Under the pieces are notes generated by a model that worked only from the letters and a program-made list of their open reading frames with translations, was not told the origin of the DNA and did no database searches. A stretch of 64,000 nucleotides of DNA from Nocardia vinacea NBRC 16497. Its GTDB lineage: Bacteria > Actinomycetota > Actinomycetes > Mycobacteriales > Mycobacteriaceae. Where the stretch lies: positions 124,001-188,000 of the forward strand of contig NZ_BAGN01000182.1 of assembly GCF_000308835.1 (NCBI RefSeq), given 5' to 3'. The position numbers and the translations under genes are program-made. Of this stretch, positions 1 through 8,245 are shown in pieces (the first letter of the stretch is position 1; each line of letters starts with the position of its first letter).

Positions 1-474
1 CGGAGCCTCGACGGCTCTCAACACTCCGGAACCGAGCGTATGGAAATATTTAACATCCCGAGTTGAGACGGTTTCGATTGAAGATTTTTCAGATAGTTCT
101 GGTTTATTTCGTTCCGACATATGTTTGTATTAAGTTTTGTCATAACCATTATTAGCATACCTTTGCATATTTTGCAATATGCCGCTCTGGTAAAGTTATG
201 TAGTTTTAAGCAAGCGATTCGTACCGCTCAACTGGACGACATCGGCGCTGCTCGGGTTGAGGCCCGAAGACAACCGCCAAGGGCCAGTCCTGAAATCTGT
301 CAAGGGTTCCAGTTCCGGTTTGAATACCGGTTCTCGGAGTTGTTTTATCGGCGAACATGGTCGAGAACCGTGCGCCGAACCGGCCCTCGAGTCCTGTTTC
401 CTTCATTGCCGTCCTGGGATTCTTTTCATTAGCTTCTCCACCAGGAAAAGCCGACATAAGAACAGGAGAATCCA
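1..474. promoter_or_regulatory. AT-richer leader of the element, no gene supported
   Basis: This stretch is clearly richer in A and T than the genes around it. The reading frames in it have poor codon use and no ribosome binding site, so I call no gene. It holds an inverted repeat at 165-182 (GCATATT-TTGC-AATATGC, arms perfect) and a smaller one at 315-330 (CCGGT-N6-ACCGG). A promoter and operator region for the first small gene at 475 is the most likely reading. It could also contain the end of a gene that starts before the window, or part of a replication or transfer origin. I cannot tell these apart. Confidence 0.35.
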
Positions 475-621
475 TTGTTGATGGTGCTGACAGTGTGGGC
501 GTTTTTGATGCTCACCTACTTCATCGTCTTCCCGGATGTCGCCTTTCAGATCCACATGAAGCTCGCCAAGCGCTTCAGCCCGGATCCGAAGAAGCGGCAC
601 CGGAAGGGAGGCCACCGCTAG
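475..621 (+). CDS. small single-pass membrane protein
   Basis: A frame of about 48 codons that lies under usual length cut-offs. A clear ribosome binding site (AGGAG, 464-468) precedes a cluster of possible starts: TTG 475, TTG 478 and ATG 481. The product begins with a hydrophobic segment of about 22 residues (LTVWAFLMLTYFIVFP) and ends in a strongly basic tail (PKKRHRKGGHR), so the tail should face the cytoplasm. Codon use is GC-rich and coding-like. A perfect 10-bp hairpin follows at 648-673. I do not recognise a family. Small one-helix proteins are common near transfer genes of actinobacterial elements, so an envelope accessory role is possible, but that is inference. Confidence 0.5.
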   Translation: MLMVLTVWAFLMLTYFIVFPDVAFQIHMKLAKRFSPDPKKRHRKGGHR

Positions 622-647
622 TCCTCCAAAGCTCGACCACTTGAGAT

Positions 648-673
648 GCGGGGCCGGAACCACCCGGCCCCGC
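648..673 (+). terminator. hairpin terminator between small gene and OmpA lipoprotein
   Basis: A perfect 10-bp stem (GCGGGGCCGG with CCGGCCCCGC) closes a 6-nt loop and is followed by a mixed T-rich stretch (TCCTTGTTCC). It lies 26 bp after the stop of the small gene and about 40 bp before the lipoprotein start. A partial terminator or an attenuator is the likely role. The T run is interrupted, so termination may be incomplete. Confidence 0.55.
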
Positions 674-712
674 TCCTTGTTCCTCGACCCTCCATCCAAA
701 GGAGCACACGCT

Positions 713-1918
713 ATGTCCCTGAAGAACATCCGGTCGATCTTCGGCCAGCGGGTCGCCCATGAGGCCGCCCGTTACTTCGTCCTCATCCTGGCCTCCGCCA
801 TCCTGCTGATCGGTCTCCTGTGCGGCTGCGCCTCGTCGCCCGCATCAGCACAGGCCACGGCCGTCACTATCGTCACGACCGCTACCAGCGCCGAACCCCG
901 TCCGGCGCTGCCGGATTCGCTGGTCGCCGGCCTCACCAGTCTGGCCAAGACCTCGAAGCGGCCGGGCGACGCCACTGTCCGGATCATCAACTCCAGCACC
1001 GGTGATGTCGTAACTCGAGACCTGACCCCGGTTCGCCCCGGTGGCCAGGTCCAGCACGCCGACGCCGACGCCGATCGCCAGATCCACACGGCGATCGACC
1101 AGTTGGCCACCACCGTCGGGAACGTCCAAGCTCAGCAGCCCGGGATGAACGTGCTGGCGCTGCTGGACCGGGCCAGCCAGTTTCCTGGAGATATCGAGGT
1201 GGTGTCCTCGGGCCTCTCGACCAGCGATCCGTTGGACTTCCGGCAGCTCGGCTGGGATGCCAAACCCGACACCGTCATCGACAGCCTGGCGCGGCAAGGG
1301 CAACTGGCCAATCTGTCGGGCCGTCACGTGACGTTTCATGGCCTCGGTGTGAGCGCGGGCTCACAACCCACGCTGCCACCTTTCGCTCGCATGGCGGTGG
1401 AAACCCTGTGGACGCGGTTGTGCCAGCGAGCGCAGGCCGCCAGCTGCACGGTCGCACATGATGCGATAGCGACTGCGATGCCCGTAGCCAGCTTGCCGGT
1501 GCCAGTCGTGGCGATTCCGACCTCGGTGACCGATGGCGGCTGCCCGGTGTGGAGCAGCTTCAGCGATTCGGTGCTGCACTTCGCGCCGGGGAGCGCCACG
1601 CTGCCGACGAACGCCGACGATGCCCTCGCACCCATCGTGCAAGCCGCCGCGGGGTGCAACATCCAGTCCATCGACGTCACCGGGCATGTGGCGGATATCG
1701 GCAATGGTCGCGACGACGGCGACTTGTCCGGCCAGCGTGCCCGTGCGGTGGCGGATCGCCTTGTTGCGCTGGGGATTCCGCGTAATCAGATCGGCGACGT
1801 CGTCGGCCATGGCACCAGCGAGCCGGTCATCCCGAACTTCACCGCAGGTGCGTTCGACGAGTCGAAGGCGCAGCAGAACCGACGTGTCGAACTGACCTTC
1901 CATCGCGGTGGCCGGTGA
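713..1918 (+). CDS. OmpA-domain lipoprotein of the mobile element
   Basis: A 401-residue exported protein. An N-terminal hydrophobic stretch (about residues 21-41) ends in a lipobox-like LLCGC, so the mature protein should be a lipoprotein anchored by Cys. The last 120 residues form an OmpA-type peptidoglycan-binding domain: the DSVLHFAPGSATLP opening, a VTGHVAD segment, and the LSGQRARAVADRLVALGI helix followed by QQNRRVELTF. The start at ATG 713 is set by AAAGGAG at 699-705; an in-frame upstream start at 641 has no such site. The gene heads a run of membrane proteins before the transfer ATPase. The family is known to hold envelope structures to peptidoglycan, so a role in anchoring a transfer or surface structure is plausible but not shown. 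Confidence 0.8.
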   Translation: MSLKNIRSIFGQRVAHEAARYFVLILASAILLIGLLCGCASSPASAQATAVTIVTTATSAEPRPALPDSLVAGLTSLAKTSKRPGDATVRIINSSTGDVVTRDLTPVRPGGQVQHADADADRQIHTAIDQLATTVGNVQAQQPGMNVLALLDRASQFPGDIEVVSSGLSTSDPLDFRQLGWDAKPDTVIDSLARQGQLANLSGRHVTFHGLGVSAGSQPTLPPFARMAVETLWTRLCQRAQAASCTVAHDAIATAMPVASLPVPVVAIPTSVTDGGCPVWSSFSDSVLHFAPGSATLPTNADDALAPIVQAAAGCNIQSIDVTGHVADIGNGRDDGDLSGQRARAVADRLVALGIPRNQIGDVVGHGTSEPVIPNFTAGAFDESKAQQNRRVELTFHRGGR

Positions 1919-1980
1919 TGTCCGGCGATCGCATGGCTCCCCCACAACCTGCATCCCCCAACCAGATTGGAGACACCACT

Positions 1981-3450
1981 ATGACCATTCATTCCCCTGT
2001 GCCCACAAACGGAAATAGCAGGCATGTCAATCACGGCGAGGCCCTGCCCGCAAACATCACCACGCCGCCGGCATCCACGACCAGTCCGCCATCGCCGCCG
2101 CCGTCCGTACCGAAGCGTGACATCGCCTTGTCGCTCACTACCGGCAAGCCCATTCCTCGTGAGTGGCTGCCACAGGTGGTCGCTCTCGTCGATGAACAGC
2201 GGCGCATCGGCGTCACCCGCGATCCGGACACCTTTAGCCAGATGGAAGCCCTCGTCATGAGCAAGGGCATGCTGGCGACCGAGGAAGCCCGCGAGCATGG
2301 GGCTGATCAGCTCGGTCAGCTGGTGGACGAGGCCGCCGCGATCAAGGGCGAAATCGGCACCGTGCGCGCCGAACTCGACCGCCTGGACGAGCAGCCCGTC
2401 ACCGGTATGAACGGCGACACCATTCCGGCCTCCGAGGCATCCAAGCGGATGGCGACGGTCAGCGCCACGATCACCGAGGAGCGCGATGCGGGCAGTGTGA
2501 AGCATCGGCGGGTGCCGGTGTGGCTGCACCGGTTCGCGACCTGGGCGGCACTCCTCGATTTCCCGGTACTGCTGTATTTCGTCACGCAGGTGTTCAACGT
2601 CGATCTTGCGGGCATTGCGGCGGGCGACAATGCGGCCTGGGGCGAAAGCCTGGTGCCGCTCATCACATCGGTCGTCTTCGCACTGCTCGGCACGGCGGCC
2701 GTGGCAATCGGCCTGAAGTCCTTCGGCCGGGATCTCAAGGGCTACAAGGATCGCGACGGCCACATCCAGTTGCCCGAGGGGAAGGCGCGCATCATCCCGC
2801 TGATGTTCGTCGGCTTGGCGACGACGCTGGCGATCGGGGCCGGGATCGTGATGGCTTACCGGATCATTTCCGACAGCTTGGCCGCGGGCAACGGCATCAT
2901 CGGTGCGGCCATCTTGGGTGTGTTCTTCGCCGTCATCGTGATTGTGGTGAACGTGGTGGTCATCGCCACCAAGTTCCGCGACGGCTCACTCCAGACCGAC
3001 GAAGTCGGCCACCTTGCCGTGCAACTGGAGCCCATCGAACAGCAGCGGGTGCAGTTGCAACGCCAGTGCGACGGTCTCGCTGCACAGCTGCCGCCGCTCA
3101 AACTGAAGGCCGAACGGGTCTACGCCGCCACGCTCGCCGAGATGAGCGCGCCGATCAAGGGCGCGGACCAGCTGCGACTGCTGGCCCGCAGCTACCACCA
3201 GGGATGTGGCGCGCAGGCAAATTTCATTCCGCAGCAGGGGAATCCGAGCAGCAATCTGCTCGCGCCGCACGTCAGTGTGGACCGCTCGATCCTCGACGAG
3301 CTGATGGAACGCCTGGACGAATTGGTGACCATCGACAGCACGCTCACCGCGGGCAAGACGCCCACGTCCGTTCCCAAGAACACGGCGCTAGTACCGATCG
3401 CCTCGACAGAGGGTGACGATGAGGCCGACGACCTCGGTGGGGAGTGGTGA
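1981..3450 (+). CDS. four-helix membrane protein with coiled-coil ends
   Basis: A 489-residue protein. The first 150 residues are Pro/Ser/Thr-rich and then helical. The middle (about 190-350) has four hydrophobic segments: LLDFPVLLYFVTQVF, PLITSVVFALLGTAAVAIGL, IPLMFVGLATTLAIGAGIVMAY and IIGAAILGVFFAVIVIVVNVVVIA. A Gln/Leu-rich coiled coil follows (IEQQRVQLQRQCDGLAAQLPPLK). ATG 1981 has GGAG at 1969-1972; a GTG at 1915 that overlaps the lipoprotein stop is the alternative. The layout resembles DUF4407-type membrane proteins, but I cannot confirm that family. It follows the lipoprotein and precedes two small genes, so all may form one envelope module. Confidence 0.65.
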   Translation: MTIHSPVPTNGNSRHVNHGEALPANITTPPASTTSPPSPPPSVPKRDIALSLTTGKPIPREWLPQVVALVDEQRRIGVTRDPDTFSQMEALVMSKGMLATEEAREHGADQLGQLVDEAAAIKGEIGTVRAELDRLDEQPVTGMNGDTIPASEASKRMATVSATITEERDAGSVKHRRVPVWLHRFATWAALLDFPVLLYFVTQVFNVDLAGIAAGDNAAWGESLVPLITSVVFALLGTAAVAIGLKSFGRDLKGYKDRDGHIQLPEGKARIIPLMFVGLATTLAIGAGIVMAYRIISDSLAAGNGIIGAAILGVFFAVIVIVVNVVVIATKFRDGSLQTDEVGHLAVQLEPIEQQRVQLQRQCDGLAAQLPPLKLKAERVYAATLAEMSAPIKGADQLRLLARSYHQGCGAQANFIPQQGNPSSNLLAPHVSVDRSILDELMERLDELVTIDSTLTAGKTPTSVPKNTALVPIASTEGDDEADDLGGEW

Positions 3451-3452
3451 GC

Positions 3453-3701
3453 ATGAACTTGCGTAACCACCGCGTCGTGCTCAACGAGCTGCAGCCCAAG
3501 GTGCCGCCCGGCGATGACTTCGAAACCTGCAGCGAGCTCGTCAATTTCGTCCTCCGTCGCAGCCTGCGTGTTAGTCGGGATATCCAGCGCCTAGCCGGCC
3601 AACGAGCAAATACGGCACCGGCCAGCAGTCTGCTGGCGGTGGAATTCAGCGCCATCGTGGCCAGTGAGGCGATCGAATGGGTACGGCGGTGGCCGCGATG
3701 A
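3453..3701 (+). CDS. small hypothetical protein of the element
   Basis: An 82-residue protein with no signal peptide or membrane helix. It starts at ATG 3453, 2 bp after the stop of the membrane protein, with GGTGGGGAG just upstream. The sequence is polar with an Arg-rich middle (RRSLRVSRDIQRLAGQR) and looks helical. I recognise no family. Its tight spacing to both neighbours and good codon use make it a real gene of the same operon. Confidence 0.55.
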   Translation: MNLRNHRVVLNELQPKVPPGDDFETCSELVNFVLRRSLRVSRDIQRLAGQRANTAPASSLLAVEFSAIVASEAIEWVRRWPR

Positions 3702-3904
3702 GCGGGGACGGTCCAACCGGGCTGGTCGAGAAGTTCAAACACGCCTGCGGCAGCATCTTGCTCGGCGTGATCGCGATCTACTTCGCCGTCGCCTTGATCC
3801 AGTCCATCTGGCCGACGCTGGCGATCATCTTGGGCATCGCCGGGGTGATCGCAGTGGTCATCGGCGGCGTCGCCATCTACCGGAAATTGCGTGCCGGGTG
3901 GTGA
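3698..3904 (+). CDS. small two-helix membrane protein
   Basis: A 68-residue protein made mainly of two hydrophobic segments (SILLGVIAIYFAVALIQSIW and LAIILGIAGVIAVVIGGVAI) and a short basic end (YRKLRAGW). The start ATG 3698 overlaps the previous stop as ATGA, which points to coupled translation; an in-frame ATG at 3677 is possible. It is the last gene before the operator-bearing gap at 3905-4110. No family is recognised. Confidence 0.6.
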   Translation: MSGDGPTGLVEKFKHACGSILLGVIAIYFAVALIQSIWPTLAIILGIAGVIAVVIGGVAIYRKLRAGW

Positions 3905-3975
3905 GTGAAATTGCGTGCCGCATTCACCAATCCTGACCTCTAACAGGGGTGTTCGTGTCGCTGTAGTGCTTTTTG

Positions 3976-4043
3976 CAACGATCGTTGAGTTTTGCGCAAG
4001 AGCAAAACATATTGGGGACAGCGCTATTGCGCAAAAGCAATAG
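3976..4043 (+). promoter_or_regulatory. tandem operators TTGC-N6-GCAA before the transfer cluster
   Basis: Two perfect inverted repeats of the same build lie 35 bp apart: GTTTTGC-GCAAGA-GCAAAAC (3989-4008) and CTATTGC-GCAAAA-GCAATAG (4024-4043). A perfect 12-bp palindrome CAACGATCGTTG stands just before them (3976-3987). The reverse complement of the second motif recurs over the promoter of the XRE gene (9487-9506). The simplest reading is that the XRE protein binds here and controls the genes from 4111 to about 8677 as well as itself. The match between the sites is seen directly; the identity of the binding protein is inference. Confidence 0.7.
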
Positions 4044-4110
4044 CCAGACGAATCAGTGCATCTGCACGTAATTCATTGATACCAAACGTAATTCATCGAG
4101 GAGGAGAGCT

Positions 4111-4356
4111 ATGTCAAAAACAGGACGCTACAACCCCAGACGGGCGACGAAAGGTCGTAACCAGCCGAACAAGGCGGAGCATCGGATCACCATGCGCAGC
4201 GAAAAGCGCACGCCGCCGGATCTGTACAAACTCAGCCGAGCGGTGATTGCGATGGCGCTCGCCGAGGCCGAGGCCGAGAAGTCCGCTGCCGCGCAACCCA
4301 CCCAGCAGAACAAACCCACCGCTCGTGATGAGGAGGCCAGCCGCGATGACCGATGA
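4111..4356 (+). CDS. small basic protein at head of transfer cluster
   Basis: An 81-residue protein with a very basic N-terminal half (GRYNPRRATKGRNQPNK) and an Ala/Glu-rich helical C-terminal half. AGGAGGAGAG precedes ATG 4111, a strong binding site. Its end overlaps the start of the TraD-like gene at 4346. It is the first gene after the tandem operators. The charge suggests nucleic-acid contact, perhaps as an accessory to the coupling ATPase, but no family is recognised. Confidence 0.6.
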   Translation: MSKTGRYNPRRATKGRNQPNKAEHRITMRSEKRTPPDLYKLSRAVIAMALAEAEAEKSAAAQPTQQNKPTARDEEASRDDR

Positions 4357-6532
4357 TCCGATTCCAGATCTGACCGCGGATTCTCTCGTCTGGCAACTCC
4401 TCTTCTGGCCCAGCCCGTTTCGTGAAGGAGCAGCAACGTCGCTGCTCCGCCACTGGGCCGCACAGAAACACGCACCCCAGCTCATCCTCGAAGCCCGCTC
4501 AACCGTCGATGGCGTGGAATACCTTGTCGGCAGCCAGCTTCGGCACGCCCATGGTATCCGCCGGTCCGTAGAGCAGATGGTGAGCGGATCGGTGGTGACG
4601 CCGTTCGACCCGAATGAACGCGGCGACATCGTCACCGCTCGCCGGTTGAAGCTGACCACCACGGACTGGCCACTGGAACCGGTGGATCGGGTGGCATCGA
4701 GCCGTTCCATTTTGAGCGCCCTTACCGCCGTGAATGCTGGTGAGCGCCTAGTGATCCAGGTGGTACTCGGGCCGCGCCGTCAGCCGATGCTGCCGACACT
4801 CCCCTCTGCCGATGGTCATCAGTCGGTGGCCTCAAAGGTATGGCACGGGGTGCTGCCGGATAAGCGGCCAAATGCCAAGCAGGCCATCGCCCGCAAGCTC
4901 GGCCAGCACGGCTTCAGCTCGGTCATCCGCATCGGCGTCGAGGCCAGCACCGCGGACCGCCGCAAATCCCTGCTACTCGGACTTGCGGCGGCTATTGGGA
5001 CGGTGGAGACGGCGGGCGTGCATCTGAAGTTGGCGAACGAGAAGGCCGGGAATGTCAACGGGCCGAAGGCAACATGGTCGATCTTGACCCCGGCTCAACC
5101 GCTCAGCGTGCCGGAACTGAGTCACCTGCTGGCCTGGCCAGTCAGTGACCACGATGAACGCTTTCCCGGACAACCGCCGCTGCATCCGAAGCCAGTGCGG
5201 CCAACCCCAGCGCTACTGTCCGGTGAACGCGTCATCGCCGAAGCCAACGCGCCGGGCGTCAGCGGCACCATCGGCTACGACGTGCTCGACGGCATGCGCC
5301 ACACCTGGGTGATCGGGCCGAACGGCACCGGGAAGTCGACGCTGCTCCTCAACCTGATCGTCCAAGACCTCGAAGCCGGGCGCCCGATCGTCGTAATCGA
5401 GCCGAAAGATCTTGTAGCGGACATCCTTTCGCGTATCCCTGAACACCGTAAAGGCGACATCGTGGTGTTCGATCCGCTCGATGAAGCACCGGTCGGCATC
5501 AACCCGCTGGCGCACAGCGCTGGTCGGACGCCAGAAGTCATCGCGGATTCGTTGTTCGGCACGATCCATGCCATCCATGGGGACCTCGGTCCGCGCTCGG
5601 CTGACATTCTCCGCAATGCCTTGGAGGTGCTGGCCAAACGCGACGATGCCTCCTTGACGATGTTGCCGCTGCTCCTGACCAATCCAGGATTCCGGCGGTC
5701 GCTGACCCAGCGGGTCATCCGGGATGATCCGTTCGCGGCCGGGCCGTTCTGGGCCTGGTTCGACTCGCTGTCGCCGGAAGCGGTCGACACGAAGATCGCG
5801 CCGCTCTCGAACAAGTTGCGTCCGCTGCTGACCAAACAGCTGAGAGCGGTTCTGGCGCAGCGCAATCCGAAGTTCAACATTCGGCAGGTGCTCAAGGAAC
5901 ACAAGGTGCTGTTGGTGCCGCTCCAGAAGGGCGTTATTGGGCCGGAGGCAGCGACTTTGCTTGGGGCCATCATTCTGGCCGAACTCTGGCAGGGCATCCG
6001 TGAACGCGCCGGGACGCCCGAGGAGACCCGGATTCCGGTGCACGTCTACATCGACGAGGTGCAGGACTACTTGCGCCTGCCGACCGACCTCGGGGATGCA
6101 CTGGCCACCGCGCGTAGTCTCCGGGCTGGCTTCCACCTGGCGCATCAATACCAGAAGCAGTTGCCGCCCGCGATGCTTGATGCCTTCCGAAACAACGCTC
6201 GCTCGCGCATCACCTTCCAGCTCCAGTCTGGCGATGCCAAGGACATGGCGGCGGGGCAGACGATGATCGCGCCCGAGGACTTCGGGGCGCTGCCCGCCCA
6301 CCACATCTACGCCAGCCTGATGCGGGATAACTCGGTGCAGCCGTGGGCCTCCGGCACCACCTTGCCGCCCCCAGCCGAAACGAGCGACCCGGATGAGATC
6401 CGGCGCCTGTCGCGGGAGCGCTACGGCCAGCCGCTGGACGAGATCGAAGCCGGGTTCGCCGAATTGCTCGATCAGGTCAATGGCGGCGTAGACAGCACGG
6501 CTGGTGGGCGTCGCAGAAGGAGGCAGGCATGA
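4346..6532 (+). CDS. TraD/VirD4-like DNA-transfer ATPase
   Basis: A 728-residue ATPase of the TraG/TraD/VirD4 (HerA-FtsK) group, which pumps or couples DNA to a transfer channel. Walker A GPNGTGKST is at about residues 323-331 and Walker B VYIDEVQDY at about 566-574. The segment PIVVIEPKDLVADILSRI followed by VVFDPLDEAPVGINPL is typical of coupling proteins. ATG 4346 is chosen because AGGAGG (4331-4336) lies 9 bp before it. I see no N-terminal membrane helices, so it would have to dock on another membrane protein. The next gene starts inside its stop codon. No relaxase or VirB4 gene is visible nearby. Confidence 0.85.
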   Translation: MTDDPIPDLTADSLVWQLLFWPSPFREGAATSLLRHWAAQKHAPQLILEARSTVDGVEYLVGSQLRHAHGIRRSVEQMVSGSVVTPFDPNERGDIVTARRLKLTTTDWPLEPVDRVASSRSILSALTAVNAGERLVIQVVLGPRRQPMLPTLPSADGHQSVASKVWHGVLPDKRPNAKQAIARKLGQHGFSSVIRIGVEASTADRRKSLLLGLAAAIGTVETAGVHLKLANEKAGNVNGPKATWSILTPAQPLSVPELSHLLAWPVSDHDERFPGQPPLHPKPVRPTPALLSGERVIAEANAPGVSGTIGYDVLDGMRHTWVIGPNGTGKSTLLLNLIVQDLEAGRPIVVIEPKDLVADILSRIPEHRKGDIVVFDPLDEAPVGINPLAHSAGRTPEVIADSLFGTIHAIHGDLGPRSADILRNALEVLAKRDDASLTMLPLLLTNPGFRRSLTQRVIRDDPFAAGPFWAWFDSLSPEAVDTKIAPLSNKLRPLLTKQLRAVLAQRNPKFNIRQVLKEHKVLLVPLQKGVIGPEAATLLGAIILAELWQGIRERAGTPEETRIPVHVYIDEVQDYLRLPTDLGDALATARSLRAGFHLAHQYQKQLPPAMLDAFRNNARSRITFQLQSGDAKDMAAGQTMIAPEDFGALPAHHIYASLMRDNSVQPWASGTTLPPPAETSDPDEIRRLSRERYGQPLDEIEAGFAELLDQVNGGVDSTAGGRRRRRQA

Positions 6533-7530
6533 CAACGGAAAAATCGCGCGGGAGGAGCGGAAGCGACGGAGGAATGACGTCAGTTGACAGTATTCGTCCC
6601 GCTATTCGTGCCGCATCAACCACAAAACTACCTCTGACCCCACCTTTTCCTTCGTTGCGGAAGCCGAATGATGGTGCCCTATCGGGCACCACACCCGCCA
6701 AGCGGAAGCCTGTCCGCGACCTGGGCAAGCTGGCCAAACAGCTCAGTGAGCGGGACTGGTCCATCCTGCGATCCGTATCCGAACACCGCTATCTGACCGT
6801 GCATCAGATCCATGCACTCCACTTCGGTGATATGCCGCCCGCGAGCGGACTACGGACCGCGCAACGAGTCTTGGCGCGGCTGCGCCGGGATCGCGTCCTG
6901 GCCAATCTGAAGCAACGGATCGGCGGCCACCGGGCAGGCAGCAACGCCACCGTTCACTACGTCGACGAGGTCGGCGACCGGCTACTTCGCCAGGAGTCAA
7001 ACCGCCAGACCCGGAGGCCGTTCCGGGAGCCAACGCAGCGCTTCCTCGACCACCAGCTTGGCGTCGCGGCGGCTCATGTGGCGCTTGTCGAGGCCGACCG
7101 CCTTGGGCAGTTGGAACTGCTGCGCTGCGACATCGAGCCAACCACGTGGCGAGCCTATGTCGGCATCGGTGGGGCGCAACTGACGCTGAAGCCCGACCTG
7201 TATGCCGAAACCGCCACGCCGCCAGGCAGCGACTACGTCGACGCCGCATTCATCGAGATCGACATGGGCACCGAGAGCATTCCGACGTTGATCAAGAAGT
7301 GCCGCGAGTACGAGTCTTACCGTCGGCAAGGTATCGAACAGGAACACAGCGCCGGGGCGTTCCCACGCGTCATCTGGAGCATGAGCGCCGATACCGAGGC
7401 CAAGGCCGAACGGCGATGCCAAGCATTGCGCGACGCCATCACCAAGGACCGCGCCCTGCCAGATGACCTGTTCCAGGTCATCGCACCGGGCGAACTCATC
7501 CAAGTAATGCAGAAAGGAGGTGAATCATGA
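6529..7530 (+). CDS. replication-relaxation family protein
   Basis: A 333-residue protein with a disordered Ser/Pro-rich N-terminus and a winged-helix part (LSERDWSILRSVSEHRYLTVHQIHALHF, about residues 75-102), which is the signature of the actinobacterial replication-relaxation (Replic_Relax) family. The C-terminal half has acidic motifs (FIEIDMGTESIPTLIKKCREYESY) that look like a nuclease-type fold. The family often stands beside plasmid transfer ATPases, and may nick or melt DNA or act as an initiator; its exact reaction is not established. ATG 6529 overlaps the ATPase stop and has AGAAGGAGG upstream. Confidence 0.8.
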   Translation: MTTEKSRGRSGSDGGMTSVDSIRPAIRAASTTKLPLTPPFPSLRKPNDGALSGTTPAKRKPVRDLGKLAKQLSERDWSILRSVSEHRYLTVHQIHALHFGDMPPASGLRTAQRVLARLRRDRVLANLKQRIGGHRAGSNATVHYVDEVGDRLLRQESNRQTRRPFREPTQRFLDHQLGVAAAHVALVEADRLGQLELLRCDIEPTTWRAYVGIGGAQLTLKPDLYAETATPPGSDYVDAAFIEIDMGTESIPTLIKKCREYESYRRQGIEQEHSAGAFPRVIWSMSADTEAKAERRCQALRDAITKDRALPDDLFQVIAPGELIQVMQKGGES

Positions 7531-8159
7531 AAAAGACCAACGCTATTCGACCGATCGCGCCCCTACACACAGGTAAGCGCTACCGTACGATCTTGGCCGA
7601 TCCACCGTGGGACGTGCTGCAGCGCGGCCACCGCGGTGCCTCGCAGCACTACGACCTGATGACCGTCGACCAGATCAAAGCCATGCCGATCGCCGACCTG
7701 GCCGAGGCCGACGCCCACCTGTGGCTGTGGGTCACCAACGCCACCCTGCGCCACGGCTACGACGTCATGGACGCCTGGGGATTCACCTACCGCTCCCCGC
7801 TTACCTGGGTAAAGCCGCGCCTCCAGCTCGGCCACTATCTACGCAATATGACCGAGCACGTCTTGTTCGGCACCAGGGGTCATGCGCCGGTCAACTTCCG
7901 GGCACAACCCACCTGGTTTATCGCCCCGGTCCAGGAGCACAGCCACAAGCCGGAAGAGCAGTTCGGAATTATCGAGCGGGTCAGTCCGGGACCGTATCTC
8001 GAATTGTTCGCCCGCAGGCGGCAGCCTGGCTGGGACGTCTGGGGCAATGAGATCGACTCTGACATCGAGATTCCGGGCTACCCGGTGCCATCTGCTCAGG
8101 AGCGGGCGCGCAACCCCGACAAGCACCATCGCGCCCGTCCTACCGAGACGGCCGCATAG
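7527..8159 (+). CDS. MT-A70 family adenine methyltransferase
   Basis: A 210-residue enzyme. The catalytic motif DPPW (TILADPPWDVLQ, about residues 25-36), the LWLWVTNATL strand and the GFTYRSPLTWVKPR segment are typical of MT-A70 type N6-adenine methyltransferases. In bacteria these act on DNA. A near-perfect AAAGGAGGTGA precedes ATG 7527, which overlaps the previous stop (ATGA). There is no endonuclease partner, so an orphan enzyme that protects the element's DNA or marks it for replication or transfer is likely. With ArdA downstream this would make two anti-restriction measures. An inverted repeat (8169-8184, CACCGAC-TC-GTCGGTG) lies just after the stop. Confidence 0.88.
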   Translation: MKKTNAIRPIAPLHTGKRYRTILADPPWDVLQRGHRGASQHYDLMTVDQIKAMPIADLAEADAHLWLWVTNATLRHGYDVMDAWGFTYRSPLTWVKPRLQLGHYLRNMTEHVLFGTRGHAPVNFRAQPTWFIAPVQEHSHKPEEQFGIIERVSPGPYLELFARRRQPGWDVWGNEIDSDIEIPGYPVPSAQERARNPDKHHRARPTETAA

Positions 8160-8245
8160 TTCCTGTACCACCGACTCGTCGGTGTCGTGCGGCCGTAATC
8201 GTAAGCGTATCAACGTTTGCCGGCCGCTCGCACCGAGGAGGAGCA

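Noticed and set aside
121..432. 103-residue frame with a hydrophobic start
   Set aside because: No ribosome binding site, AT-rich start followed by Arg-rich shadow-like sequence, and no family resemblance. The region looks regulatory.
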